A DNA stretch of 12,358 bases from Prolixibacteraceae bacterium (GTDB lineage: Bacteria; Bacteroidota; Bacteroidia; Bacteroidales; Prolixibacteraceae): NCBI GenBank assembly GCA_023228025.1, contig JALOCD010000119.1, positions 1-12,358 of the forward strand, read 5' to 3'. The notes beneath the pieces were generated by a model that was not told where the DNA came from, searched no databases, and worked only from the letters and a program-made list of their open reading frames with translations. Position numbers and translations under genes: made by a program. Every line of letters begins with the position of its first letter. The first letter of the stretch is position 1. Shown one piece after another: positions 6,196 to 12,358 of this stretch.

Positions 6196-8188
6196 ATTGT
6201 TCCTTGAACTTTTCCCTGTACTCCGAGGAGGTTACCTTGAATTCGGTGCGTCGGTTGAGTTGGTGGCATATTTCACGCTCTTCCTCCTTTTTAAACGCTT
6301 CGATAAACTGACAACTGAGTACCTCACCTTTTTTAAGGAATGCATTTGCCTTGACCATTCTGGCATCAACAGTTTTGGGAATCTTCTCCCCATAACCTTT
6401 GGCTGTGAGCCTTTCCTGCTGAATACTTTTGGAAATAAGATAATCAACTACCGATTGCGCCCTTTTTTGTGAAAGAATGAGGTTATCCGCATCATTGCCA
6501 CGGCAATCGGTGTGGGCCATCAATTCGATGGTAACTGTGGGGTTCTCCTTCAAAAGTGAGACAAGCGTATCAAGGGATGCTATTGATTCAGGCAAAAGAT
6601 TCCACTTCCCGACTTCATAAAAAATATTATCAATTTTAATCGGCTGGTCTACAGGCACTAGCTCCATCCTTACAGAAAATGCTTTGCCTTGATCCATTCC
6701 AACCGTCGAGAGCGATGCCTTGGCATTCAAAAATCCTTTTTTAAAAGCGGTGATCAGGTATTCAACACCCGGTTTAAGTTGAAAACGGAAAGAGGCATTG
6801 TCAGATTTCATGCGCAGTTGCGTTCCATCCGTACCAATTAGGCGAACCGAAGCCCCTTCAACCTGGGCGCCCGTCTCCTTGTTGTACAACCCTCCTTCAA
6901 CGCCATAGCTTTTCGGTGGAAGAATAAAAGAGTAGATATCATCCCCGCGACTTCCTTCGCGGTAACTTGTAAAAAGGCCCTTTTCTTCACCAGGATAGAA
7001 AGAGATGGCAAATTCATCGCCCGTCGAATTGATCGGGACACCCATATTTTCGACTTTCCATTGGTCTTTTTCGATGGGCGATGCCTTGAAAATATCAAGT
7101 CCGCCTAAACCTACATGCGAATCGGATGAGAAATAGAGTTCTCCGTTATCGCGGATGAAAGGGAACATTTCATTGCCTGCTGTATTGATCTGCGGACCCA
7201 GATTCTTGGCTTCGCCCCATTTGCTCTCCCCTACTTTTTCTGCCATCCAGATATCATTGCCGCCGAATCCACCGGGCCTGTTGGATACAAAATAGATTTT
7301 GTTGCCATCGCGGGATACCGAAGGATGTGCGGCCAGCAGGCTATCGTTGCCAATGGAGAGTTTTACCGGTCGGCTCCAGCTTCCACTGACGAGTGTAGAT
7401 TCAAAAATACCAACTTTAGCATCTACGCCTTTCTCAGAGATAGAACGCGTAAAATAGATGGTATTTCCGCTTTTGTCGAATGCGGGGGCCCCTTCCTCAT
7501 CGACGGTATTGATCATCATCGATTCATCAATACGCTTTGGATTATCCCACTTTTTTTGTTCCGCATTGTAGACCGCCCGATAAATATCGGCATTAAACTC
7601 TCCGGTTACGGGATTCTTCTTTTTCCCGGTAGCATCATCCCTGGAGGAAGAGAAAACAAGCTCTGTCACAATGAGGCCCGGATAAACCGCACCATAATCG
7701 GAAAACCGTGAATTGATCTCCTTCAGGTTCTCAATTTTATATTGTGTCTGTCTACCCATCAATTCCTTGCTCGTATTGCAGGATATTATTCCATTCAAAG
7801 CGCGTTCATCTTTGGGTAGATACCCCAGAAATTTTTGATAATTTTTAATTGCTTCATCATATTTACCATTAGACCTAAGTACCTCAGCATACCTTAGCAG
7901 GATGGTCGCATCGGAAGGATCCTTAAAAATGGCGCTCTTGAAATAGCTTTCAGCCTGACGGTATTGGCCTATTTTGTAAAAGGCCTCCGCAATCTTAAGT
8001 TGTATGGCTGCCTTTTTCTCCCGACCTTTGGTTTTGGTATAAATTTTCCGATAGGCAGCAATGCTCTTGAAATATTCACCATTGTCGAAAGAGGTTGCAG
8101 CCAATCTGGTTTGATGGGAAACAGTGCATCCTTCACTCAAAATGAGCAAAAAAATAAGGGCGAAAATGGATCCAATCGTACGGATCAT
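6194..8188 (-). CDS. PorE-like OM lipoprotein: TPR, beta-propeller, CRD, OmpA C-domain
   Basis: A 664-residue envelope lipoprotein counted from the ATG at 8186-8188. The frame opens 15 codons earlier at a TTG directly after a stop. The ATG is preferred because it gives a canonical signal peptide (MIRTIG, then FALIFLLIL) ending SEGC, with Cys21 the lipidation site. TPR-like helices span about 35-140. Five PD40/beta-propeller blades lie at about 170-425, for example GNKIYFVSNRPGGFGGNDIW. A carboxypeptidase-regulatory-like domain (GLYNKETGAQVEGA) spans about 430-510. The OmpA C-terminal domain spans about 515-655 with HTDCRGN and LSQKRAQSVV; Asp561 and Arg576 should bind diaminopimelate of peptidoglycan. 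This order matches PorE of the type IX secretion machinery, which ties it to the cell wall. Paralogues with the same layout exist, so the exact role is inferred. It reads toward purM, 197 bp away. Confidence 0.88.
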   Translation of the reverse strand: MIRTIGSIFALIFLLILSEGCTVSHQTRLAATSFDNGEYFKSIAAYRKIYTKTKGREKKAAIQLKIAEAFYKIGQYRQAESYFKSAIFKDPSDATILLRYAEVLRSNGKYDEAIKNYQKFLGYLPKDERALNGIISCNTSKELMGRQTQYKIENLKEINSRFSDYGAVYPGLIVTELVFSSSRDDATGKKKNPVTGEFNADIYRAVYNAEQKKWDNPKRIDESMMINTVDEEGAPAFDKSGNTIYFTRSISEKGVDAKVGIFESTLVSGSWSRPVKLSIGNDSLLAAHPSVSRDGNKIYFVSNRPGGFGGNDIWMAEKVGESKWGEAKNLGPQINTAGNEMFPFIRDNGELYFSSDSHVGLGGLDIFKASPIEKDQWKVENMGVPINSTGDEFAISFYPGEEKGLFTSYREGSRGDDIYSFILPPKSYGVEGGLYNKETGAQVEGASVRLIGTDGTQLRMKSDNASFRFQLKPGVEYLITAFKKGFLNAKASLSTVGMDQGKAFSVRMELVPVDQPIKIDNIFYEVGKWNLLPESIASLDTLVSLLKENPTVTIELMAHTDCRGNDADNLILSQKRAQSVVDYLISKSIQQERLTAKGYGEKIPKTVDARMVKANAFLKKGEVLSCQFIEAFKKEEEREICHQLNRRTEFKVTSSEYREKFKEQ

Positions 8189-8268
8189 CTTATCTGTTTT
8201 TGATCGGTTTAAATATGGCGAAAGGTTCTTCAATCAAATTTTTCTGTGCTATCAGCAATAATGTGGGA

Positions 8269-8276
8269 CAAATATA
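8269..8276 (-). promoter_or_regulatory. candidate -7 box (TATATTTG) for the PorE-like gene
   Basis: On the minus strand the motif is TATATTTG, 80 bp upstream of the preferred ATG and 35 bp upstream of the TTG. It faces away from the cyclophilin -7 box 33 bp away. No clear -33 element is seen. Confidence 0.4.
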
Positions 8277-8309
8277 GGGTAAATGGCAGAAAAATCTTTG
8301 GGAAAGAGG

Positions 8310-8317
8310 TATCTTTG
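8310..8317 (+). promoter_or_regulatory. -7 box (TATCTTTG) of the cyclophilin gene
   Basis: TATCTTTG matches the Bacteroidota TAnnTTTG consensus and ends 20 bp before the ATG. It is followed by an A-rich leader typical of the phylum, which seldom uses strong Shine-Dalgarno sites. A TTTG is present at 8297-8300, but its spacing is too short for a -33 element. Confidence 0.6.
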
Positions 8318-8337
8318 CAAAAACAAAAAAACAAAAT

Positions 8338-8775
8338 ATGTCACAAGCAGAGATTCATACAGCAAAGGGTGTCATGAAAGTAAATTTCTACGATGAAGAC
8401 GCTCCGGGAACAGTTGCCAACTTCGTTAAACTCTCCAAAGAGGGATTTTATGACGGACTGACCTTTCACCGGGTTATTCCTGATTTTGTCATCCAGGGTG
8501 GTTGTCCAAAAGGTACCGGCGCTGGCGGACCCGGATATACCATCAAATGTGAATTGGACGGAGAGAACCAATACCACGATCGTGGTGTTTTGTCGATGGC
8601 CCATGCCGGAAGAAACACTGGCGGATCACAATTCTTTATCTGCCACAGCAGAAAAAACACTGCCCACCTCGATCGTAACCATACCTGTTTCGGCAAAGTT
8701 TATGAGGGTGTTGAAGTAATCGATGTGATCCGTCAGGGAGATAAGATTGAGAAAATTGTGATCATCGAAGAATAG
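8338..8775 (+). CDS. cyclophilin-type peptidyl-prolyl cis-trans isomerase
   Basis: A compact 145-residue cytosolic cyclophilin with no signal peptide, which speeds proline isomerisation in folding proteins. The catalytic groove residues are present: FHRVIPDFVIQGG (43-55) with Arg45, Phe50 and Gln53; SMAHAG (86-91) with Met87; GSQFFI (96-101) with Gln98 and Phe100; and His115 in DRNHTCFGKV. The position equivalent to human CypA Trp121, important for cyclosporin binding, is His110 (AHLD), so cyclosporin affinity is expected to be low. The loop CPKGTGAGGPGYTI is standard. The ATG lies 20 bp past a good -7 box. It is transcribed divergently from the PorE-like gene and 301 bp ahead of prfC, with a large inverted repeat between. 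It therefore probably forms its own transcript. Confidence 0.95.
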   Translation: MSQAEIHTAKGVMKVNFYDEDAPGTVANFVKLSKEGFYDGLTFHRVIPDFVIQGGCPKGTGAGGPGYTIKCELDGENQYHDRGVLSMAHAGRNTGGSQFFICHSRKNTAHLDRNHTCFGKVYEGVEVIDVIRQGDKIEKIVIIEE

Positions 8776-8799
8776 ATCGAAATTTTCCATATTAAAAAA

Positions 8800-8991
8800 T
8801 TACACAGAGTTACACAGAGAAGCACAGAGTTACACAGAGGACAATTACTAATTGTTTGAAGAGTTTAAATTGTTTATAAAGTTTGAAGGGTTTTGGACTT
8901 TTAACAATTCAAACATTTTAGGCTCAATAATTATTCTAAACAAATTTTTCTCTCCGTGTAACTCTGTGCTTCTCTGTGTAACTCTGTGTAA
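8800..8991. repeat. inverted pair of 10-bp arrays (TTACACAGAG), 39/40 identical arms
   Basis: Arm 8800-8839 is four 10-bp units, three TTACACAGAG and one AAGCACAGAG. Arm 8952-8991 is its reverse complement with one mismatch in 40. The 112-bp centre is AT-rich and itself repeats the word GTTTGAAG. The repeat fills most of the 301-bp gap 8776-9076 between the cyclophilin stop and the prfC start, which otherwise holds only the prfC -7 box. Confidence 0.95.
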
Positions 8992-9050
8992 TAAGTTATT
9001 GATCCCAATTTGTGATTCAGCTTTAATCGACAATTCATCAAATTTTACAC

Positions 9051-9058
9051 TAAATTTG
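9051..9058 (+). promoter_or_regulatory. candidate -7 box (TAAATTTG) for prfC
   Basis: TAAATTTG fits TAnnTTTG and ends 18 bp before the prfC ATG, a placement very like that of the cyclophilin gene. No -33 TTTG at the usual distance was found. Confidence 0.5.
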
Positions 9059-9076
9059 CCCCCCTAATATTATAGA

Positions 9077-10651
9077 ATGGGATTAAAAGAAGAGATTCTG
9101 CGTCGGAGAACGTTTGGTATTGTCAGTCATCCGGATGCGGGAAAAACCACACTTACAGAAAAATTGCTGCTTTTTGGCGGCGCCATCCACGTTGCCGGGG
9201 CTGTAAAAAGTAATAAAATCAAAAAGGGGGCAACCTCCGACTTCATGGAGATTGAGCGGCAGCGCGGAATATCCGTTGCCACCTCCGTGATGGGTTTCGA
9301 ATACTCCGGTTACAAGATCAATATTTTGGATACTCCGGGTCACCAGGATTTTCAGGAAGATACCTTTCGTACCCTGACGGCTGTCGACAGTGTGATCATC
9401 GTTATTGATGCAGCCAAAGGTGTGGAACCGCAGACAGAGAAGCTGATGGGTGTTTGCAGAATGCGCAAGACACCTGTGATCGTCTTCATCAACAAAATGG
9501 ACCGTCCTTCGGGTGATACTTTTGACTTCCTTGACGACATCGAAAAACAATTGATGATCAAGGTCAGGCCTTTGAGCTGGCCCATCAACAATGGCCCCGA
9601 ATTCAAAGGGGTGTACAATATTTATGACAGTAGCCTTAGCCTGTTCAATCCCAGCATCACCGACATAGAAAAAGGAATCAGTTTCGAAAACCTGAATGAT
9701 CCGGCTCTGGATCAATTAATTGGAAATGACGCTATCGTGCTTCGCGAGGACCTTGAGATGGTGGAAGGGATTTATCCTGTATTTGACCACCATGCCTACC
9801 TGGCCGGTGAATTGGCCCCTGTCTTTTTTGGAAGCGCCCTGTACAATTTTGGCGTAAGGGAACTGCTCGATACATTTGTCAAACTAGCCCCCTCTCCCCG
9901 ACCAAAGAAATCAGAAGAGAGATTGGTTGATCCTTTGGAAGAAACCTTTACCGGATTTGTCTTCAAAATTCATGCGAACATAGATCCCAACCACCGTAGC
10001 CGGATTGCCTTCGTCAAGATATGTTCGGGAATGTTTGAACGCAACAAGAATTACAGGCATATCCGTCTTGCCAAGACCTTCAAATATTCCAGTCCGACAG
10101 CCTTTATGGCAGATAAAAAAGAGGTGATTGAGAATGCCTTTCCGGGCGATATCATCGGTCTGCCCGATACCGGAAATTTTGTGATTGGCGATACAGTAAC
10201 CGAGGGTGAAATCCTCCATTACAAAGGAATCCCATCCTTTTCGCCAGAAATTTTCCGTTACATTGAGAATGCGGATCCCATGCGCTCCAAGCAATTGGCC
10301 AAGGGGGTAGATCAGTTAATGGATGAAGGTGTAGCACAGTTGTTTACCAGTCAGCTAAATGGTCGCAAGATTATCGGAACCGTTGGTGCCCTGCAGTTCG
10401 AAGTTATCGAATACCGGCTCGAACATGAGTACAACGCCAAATGTCGCTGGGAGTCCATCTCACTCTACAAAGCCTGTTGGATCGAGAGTGAGGACAAAGC
10501 AGTCTTGGATGATTTCAAGAAACGGAAATACAACAAAATGGCTACTGACAAGCAAGGCAGGGATGTATTTCTGGCGGATTCAGCCTTTATTCTGGATATG
10601 GCTCAAAGGGATTTTCCGAAGATCAAATTTCATTTTACATCTGAGTTTTAA
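9077..10651 (+). CDS. prfC: peptide chain release factor 3 (GTPase)
   Basis: RF3 is the translational GTPase that recycles RF1/RF2 from the ribosome after peptide release. The 524 residues match full-length family members. The GTPase motifs are complete: G1 SHPDAGKTT (17-25), G3 DTPGHQD (85-91), G4 NKMD (139-142) and G5 GSAL near 252-255. The switch I region carries the RF3-type sequence ending IERQRGISVATSV (59-71), rather than the ALIDWMPQE-like region of EF-G. The domain 2 beta-barrel follows from about 285 and the RF3 C-terminal domain from about 390 (GVDQLMDEGVAQLF, then GALQFEVIEYRL). No EF-G domain IV is present. A -7 motif 18 bp before the ATG suggests its own promoter. It ends 265 bp before a convergent methyltransferase. 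Confidence 0.97.
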   Translation: MGLKEEILRRRTFGIVSHPDAGKTTLTEKLLLFGGAIHVAGAVKSNKIKKGATSDFMEIERQRGISVATSVMGFEYSGYKINILDTPGHQDFQEDTFRTLTAVDSVIIVIDAAKGVEPQTEKLMGVCRMRKTPVIVFINKMDRPSGDTFDFLDDIEKQLMIKVRPLSWPINNGPEFKGVYNIYDSSLSLFNPSITDIEKGISFENLNDPALDQLIGNDAIVLREDLEMVEGIYPVFDHHAYLAGELAPVFFGSALYNFGVRELLDTFVKLAPSPRPKKSEERLVDPLEETFTGFVFKIHANIDPNHRSRIAFVKICSGMFERNKNYRHIRLAKTFKYSSPTAFMADKKEVIENAFPGDIIGLPDTGNFVIGDTVTEGEILHYKGIPSFSPEIFRYIENADPMRSKQLAKGVDQLMDEGVAQLFTSQLNGRKIIGTVGALQFEVIEYRLEHEYNAKCRWESISLYKACWIESEDKAVLDDFKKRKYNKMATDKQGRDVFLADSAFILDMAQRDFPKIKFHFTSEF

Positions 10652-10663
10652 TCCTGAAAAAGG

Positions 10664-10706
10664 TTACACTGAGTTGCACAGAGAAAATACACAGAGTTAC
10701 ACAGAG
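10664..10706. repeat. one-sided TTACACAGAG array after prfC
   Basis: Four units related to TTACACAGAG (TTACACTGAG, TTGCACAGAG, then after a 3-bp insertion ATACACAGAG, then TTACACAGAG) begin 12 bp after the prfC stop. No CTCTGTGTAA partner arm follows, so it is a single-orientation relative of 8800-8991. Confidence 0.85.
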
Positions 10707-10787
10707 GTGGAACTCACAAGGTTTTGTCTGATATCATGAACTATCTGGTTACCTTTTCGAACTGGTTCAATAAATACTTACAAAAGA

Positions 10788-10829
10788 GGGCAGAGAGCAT
10801 GGGGCATGGGGCATAGAGCATGGGGCATG
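10788..10829. repeat. 7-bp array (GRGCATR), six units
   Basis: Six in-phase heptamers of the type GRGCATR, with GGGCATG and GAGCATG each occurring twice. They lie between the one-sided 10-bp array and the terminator hairpin in the 265-bp prfC-methyltransferase gap. It is G-rich compared with the AT-rich surroundings and has no inverted partner. Confidence 0.85.
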
Positions 10830-10869
10830 GAGGAAGGAGAAATAAAGGGTATAGGCGCTTGCTAAAAAC

Positions 10870-10906
10870 AGAAGAATTGTCCTGAATGATAGGAACAATT
10901 CTTCTT
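10870..10906. terminator. bidirectional hairpin terminator between prfC and the methyltransferase
   Basis: GAAGAATTGT (10871-10880) pairs perfectly with ACAATTCTTC (10895-10904), and CCT / AGG extends the stem past a one-base bulge around a 7-nt loop. T-rich tails follow on both strands (TTT after the stem on plus, TGTTTTT on minus). It lies 10 bp from the methyltransferase stop, so it probably serves both convergent genes. Confidence 0.75.
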
Positions 10907-10916
10907 TATTAACTAT

Positions 10917-11690
10917 TCAAATCTTCTTCCCGATATAGAACACATAGCCATAATACGCTTTGTACTTGTCATACAATTGAGCTTCATGCCTTTCGTTTGC
11001 GACGAAATCTTCGACTGTTTTATTTCCTGCATATTTCTTCAAAAATGCCTCCTGAACCGAAACCTGTAGAGCATAGAAATTTTCTGTCCAGCAGTTTTCT
11101 GGCAGGATAAAGGTCGCAACGGGAATATATCCGGCCTTTTGCATCTGGGCTACCTTATTTGGAATGGTGTCAATCTCAGGATAGGCATCCATCCAAAATT
11201 CATTGATTTCGGCAGGCCTTTCTTCCGTAAACCACGATGCTTCTGTAACGGCAACATAGCCTCCTACTTTCAAAAATTTCCGCCATTCATTTAACCCTCT
11301 TTCAAAACCAATATTATAGATTGCCCCTTCCGACCAGATCAGGTCCAATTCTTCCTTCTGAAAAGGAAGATTGTTCATTGAACATACGATACCCTGTACC
11401 CTATTTTGAAGATTTAGCTTTTCAGCGTTAGCGTTGAACAGCTCTATAAAATTGGGAAACAAATCGATTCCTGTAATAATTCCCGGCGCATGCTGTGCCA
11501 GCACCATTGTCTGACCGCCTGTTCCGCAACCAATATCGGCAATTTGGGATTCGCTTGTAAGATTACCGATAAAACCCAAAGCGTTAATGGTTACTTCATG
11601 GCTACCAGGCCCTTGACGTTCTAAGTTTGAGAAATATTCGCAGATTAAATTGAAGTCAAATTCGTGAATTGATTTATTTTCGTTACTCAT
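10917..11690 (-). CDS. class I SAM-dependent methyltransferase
   Basis: A 257-residue soluble methyltransferase of the UbiE/Methyltransf_11-like Rossmann class. Motif I is IADIGCGTGGQT (50-61), the SAM-binding glycine loop. The acidic residue at the end of strand 2 is Asp76 in GIDLFP. SMNNLPF (104-110) and LDLIWSEGAIYNIG (115-128) are the adenine-side and post-II regions. LKVGGYVAVTEASWF (140-154) forms strand 5. The C-terminal part (about 155-257), rich in Trp, Tyr and Glu, shapes the acceptor pocket and gives no clue to the substrate. I recall close homologues in Bacteroides annotated only as putative methyltransferases. The start ATG has no visible -7 motif within 70 bp. It is convergent with prfC and shares its terminator; the 3' end of a group II intron lies about 430 bp upstream. 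Confidence 0.9.
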   Translation of the reverse strand: MSNENKSIHEFDFNLICEYFSNLERQGPGSHEVTINALGFIGNLTSESQIADIGCGTGGQTMVLAQHAPGIITGIDLFPNFIELFNANAEKLNLQNRVQGIVCSMNNLPFQKEELDLIWSEGAIYNIGFERGLNEWRKFLKVGGYVAVTEASWFTEERPAEINEFWMDAYPEIDTIPNKVAQMQKAGYIPVATFILPENCWTENFYALQVSVQEAFLKKYAGNKTVEDFVANERHEAQLYDKYKAYYGYVFYIGKKI

Positions 11691-12062
11691 GATGATTATA
11701 TTTTATTGGGAACACTGGCCCAAGCACACAATGAAGACTAAGCCAAGTCTCAATCCGTTAATAAATGTATAAACATGAAAACAACTCCGGTAAGAATATA
11801 CCTGAGTTTAAATAAGGGATAACCTGAGGCAGAATACCAAAGGTTATTTACTTCACCAAATCCATTGTAGACTTAAGCATCCAAAGCTTTTAGATTTGTA
11901 AAGTTAGGAATTTTTTAATCGCGTAGAATATTAATTTGATTTGATACTATCTTAGCAAAAGTTATGGAAAGAACTCCGAAATGCTAACAGTTCCTTTAAC
12001 TAATCACAAAATTATGTCGTTAAAGGTATTGGTTATTTCACCCTTTGCGTTCTTTGTGAGAA
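11691..12062. other. AT-rich gap without a recognisable gene
   Basis: No frame here has convincing length or composition, and no tRNA-like fold is apparent. TAGATTTG at 11891-11898 matches the -7 consensus on the plus strand, but the nearest downstream ATG frames are very short. It may be an orphan promoter motif or a chance match. Confidence 0.6.
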
Positions 12063-12116
12063 CCTTTGGGACCTTCGTGGTTAAATATTTAAATCTCACC
12101 ACAAAGGCCCCAAAGG
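12063..12116. repeat. imperfect hairpin of the CCTTTG-GTGG family beside the intron end
   Basis: The arms 12063-12081 and 12098-12116 pair at 17 of 19 positions around a 16-nt AT-rich loop. Upstream, 12041-12062 carries further copies of a CTTTGNG word at about 9-bp spacing. It resembles the hairpin at 2611-2694 and lies a few bases from the intron 3' boundary. Confidence 0.75.
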
Positions 12117-12135
12117 AATGCAGTAGAGTAGAGCG

Positions 12136-12202
12136 GGGAAGGTAAAATAACCTTCCCTACCCCCTCGTCAAACCGTACGTGCGGTTTTCCCGCATACGGC
12201 TT
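12136..12202 (-). ncRNA. group II intron domains V and VI
   Basis: Domain V is 12170-12202. AAGCCGTA pairs with TACGGTTT (eight pairs including the characteristic G-U). It has the two-base CG bulge on the 3' side, a five-pair upper stem TGCGG / CCGCA and a GAAAA loop. The AGC catalytic triad is present. Domain VI is 12136-12157, GGGAAGGT pairing with ACCTTCCC around a six-base loop. The branch-point A is not assigned with confidence, since the stem shows no clear single bulged A. Confidence 0.8.
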
Positions 12203-12253
12203 TCCTATAAAGTTCTTCGCAGGATTTCGTCTTATCATTGTGAAAGAAAATCT

Positions 12254-12358
12254 TTATGCTGTTGTCCTTACAGGCATTCCTTCCAAATATATCCAACTTT
12301 TCCTGACGATAAAGTCCCTATTCTGCTGATTATAACCATGTTTATCTGTTTCTGGTGA
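12254..12358 (-). CDS. possible C-terminal end of an intron-encoded protein (partial)
   Basis: An open minus-strand frame enters from the window edge and stops with TAA at 12254-12256 after 34 codons. It ends in KSWIYLEGMPVRTTA and is rich in basic and aromatic residues. The stop lies 51 bp before domain V, where the reverse transcriptase/maturase frame of group II introns usually ends. The tail is too short to recognise a domain. A competing frame is open for 28 codons, so this could be chance. Confidence 0.3.
   Translation of the reverse strand, partial: SPETDKHGYNQQNRDFIVRKSWIYLEGMPVRTTA

Larger units (their letters stand above)
12123..12358 (-). mobile_element. group II intron, 3' portion, cut by the window edge
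   Basis: Read on the minus strand, the segment ends with a canonical domain V, a short joining segment, a domain VI-like hairpin and a CTCTACTCTAC tail, the order found at the 3' end of bacterial group II introns. The exact splice boundary cannot be fixed from sequence alone and may be a few bases either side of 12123. The rest of the ribozyme and most of any intron-encoded reverse transcriptase would lie to the right of the window. The frame across domain V reads GKPYAGKPHVRFDEG, a peptide often mis-annotated from such intron ends, which supports the call. Confidence 0.78.

Noticed and set aside
8800..8991. Insertion sequence with terminal inverted repeats
   Set aside because: The 112-bp interior has no coding capacity and no target duplication is visible; the periodic arms fit the word-array family better.
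9083..9715. 210-codon open frame on the minus strand inside prfC
   Set aside because: It is fully antisense to a highly conserved GTPase domain, has no recognisable motif, and is explained by the codon use of prfC.
3565..10829. CRISPR array
   Set aside because: The repeated units are 7-10 bp, contiguous and without unique spacers, and no cas genes are present.
11891..11898. Promoter for an unseen gene (TAGATTTG)
   Set aside because: The motif is short, expected by chance in AT-rich DNA, and no credible downstream frame follows.
12014..12145. Plus-strand frame of about 43 codons starting MSLKVLVISP
   Set aside because: It runs through the hairpin repeat and into intron domain VI sequence, so it is a chance frame across non-coding elements.

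Overview
The window reads as chromosomal DNA of a free-living member of the Bacteroidota, probably Bacteroidales or Marinilabiliales. Three things point there. Several genes are preceded by the phylum's TAnnTTTG -7 promoter motif. The gene order purM-prfA-pyrF is, as far as I recall, typical of the group. A large lipoprotein has the TPR / beta-propeller / CRD / OmpA architecture of PorE from the type IX secretion system. No gene shows an obvious transfer signature. The one clear mobile element is the 3' end of a group II intron at the right edge.

Layout from left to right. Positions 107-2382 (minus strand) hold a Gfo/Idh/MocA oxidoreductase and a secreted alpha/beta-hydrolase esterase. Positions 2734-5996 (minus) hold a likely operon purM-prfA-pyrF (AIR synthase, peptide chain release factor 1, OMP decarboxylase). 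Positions 6194-8188 (minus) encode the PorE-like lipoprotein, whose start is better placed at an internal ATG than at the upstream TTG. Divergent from it is a cyclophilin-type prolyl isomerase (8338-8775, plus), followed by prfC (9077-10651, plus). A bidirectional hairpin terminator separates prfC from a convergent SAM-dependent methyltransferase (10917-11690, minus). Positions 11691-12122 hold no recognisable gene. From about 12123 to the end is the 3' portion (domains V and VI, perhaps the tail of the encoded protein) of a group II intron running in from the right on the minus strand.

The most striking feature lies between the genes. Nearly every intergenic space carries a short array of degenerate words with a strict period of 7, 8-9, 9 or 10 bp. 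In four places the array is matched by an inverted partner array made of the same word, giving a large imperfect hairpin. The word differs from site to site: AAATTAN, ARAGTKG, TTACACAGAG, CTTNGTGN and others. The architecture and the position just after a stop codon recur. In three cases the array overlaps or touches the stop codon.

Functionally the genes are mostly housekeeping: purine and pyrimidine synthesis, translation termination (both RF1 and RF3), protein folding, envelope/secretion and small-molecule metabolism. The 1-106 stretch is AT-rich and shows nothing I can name.
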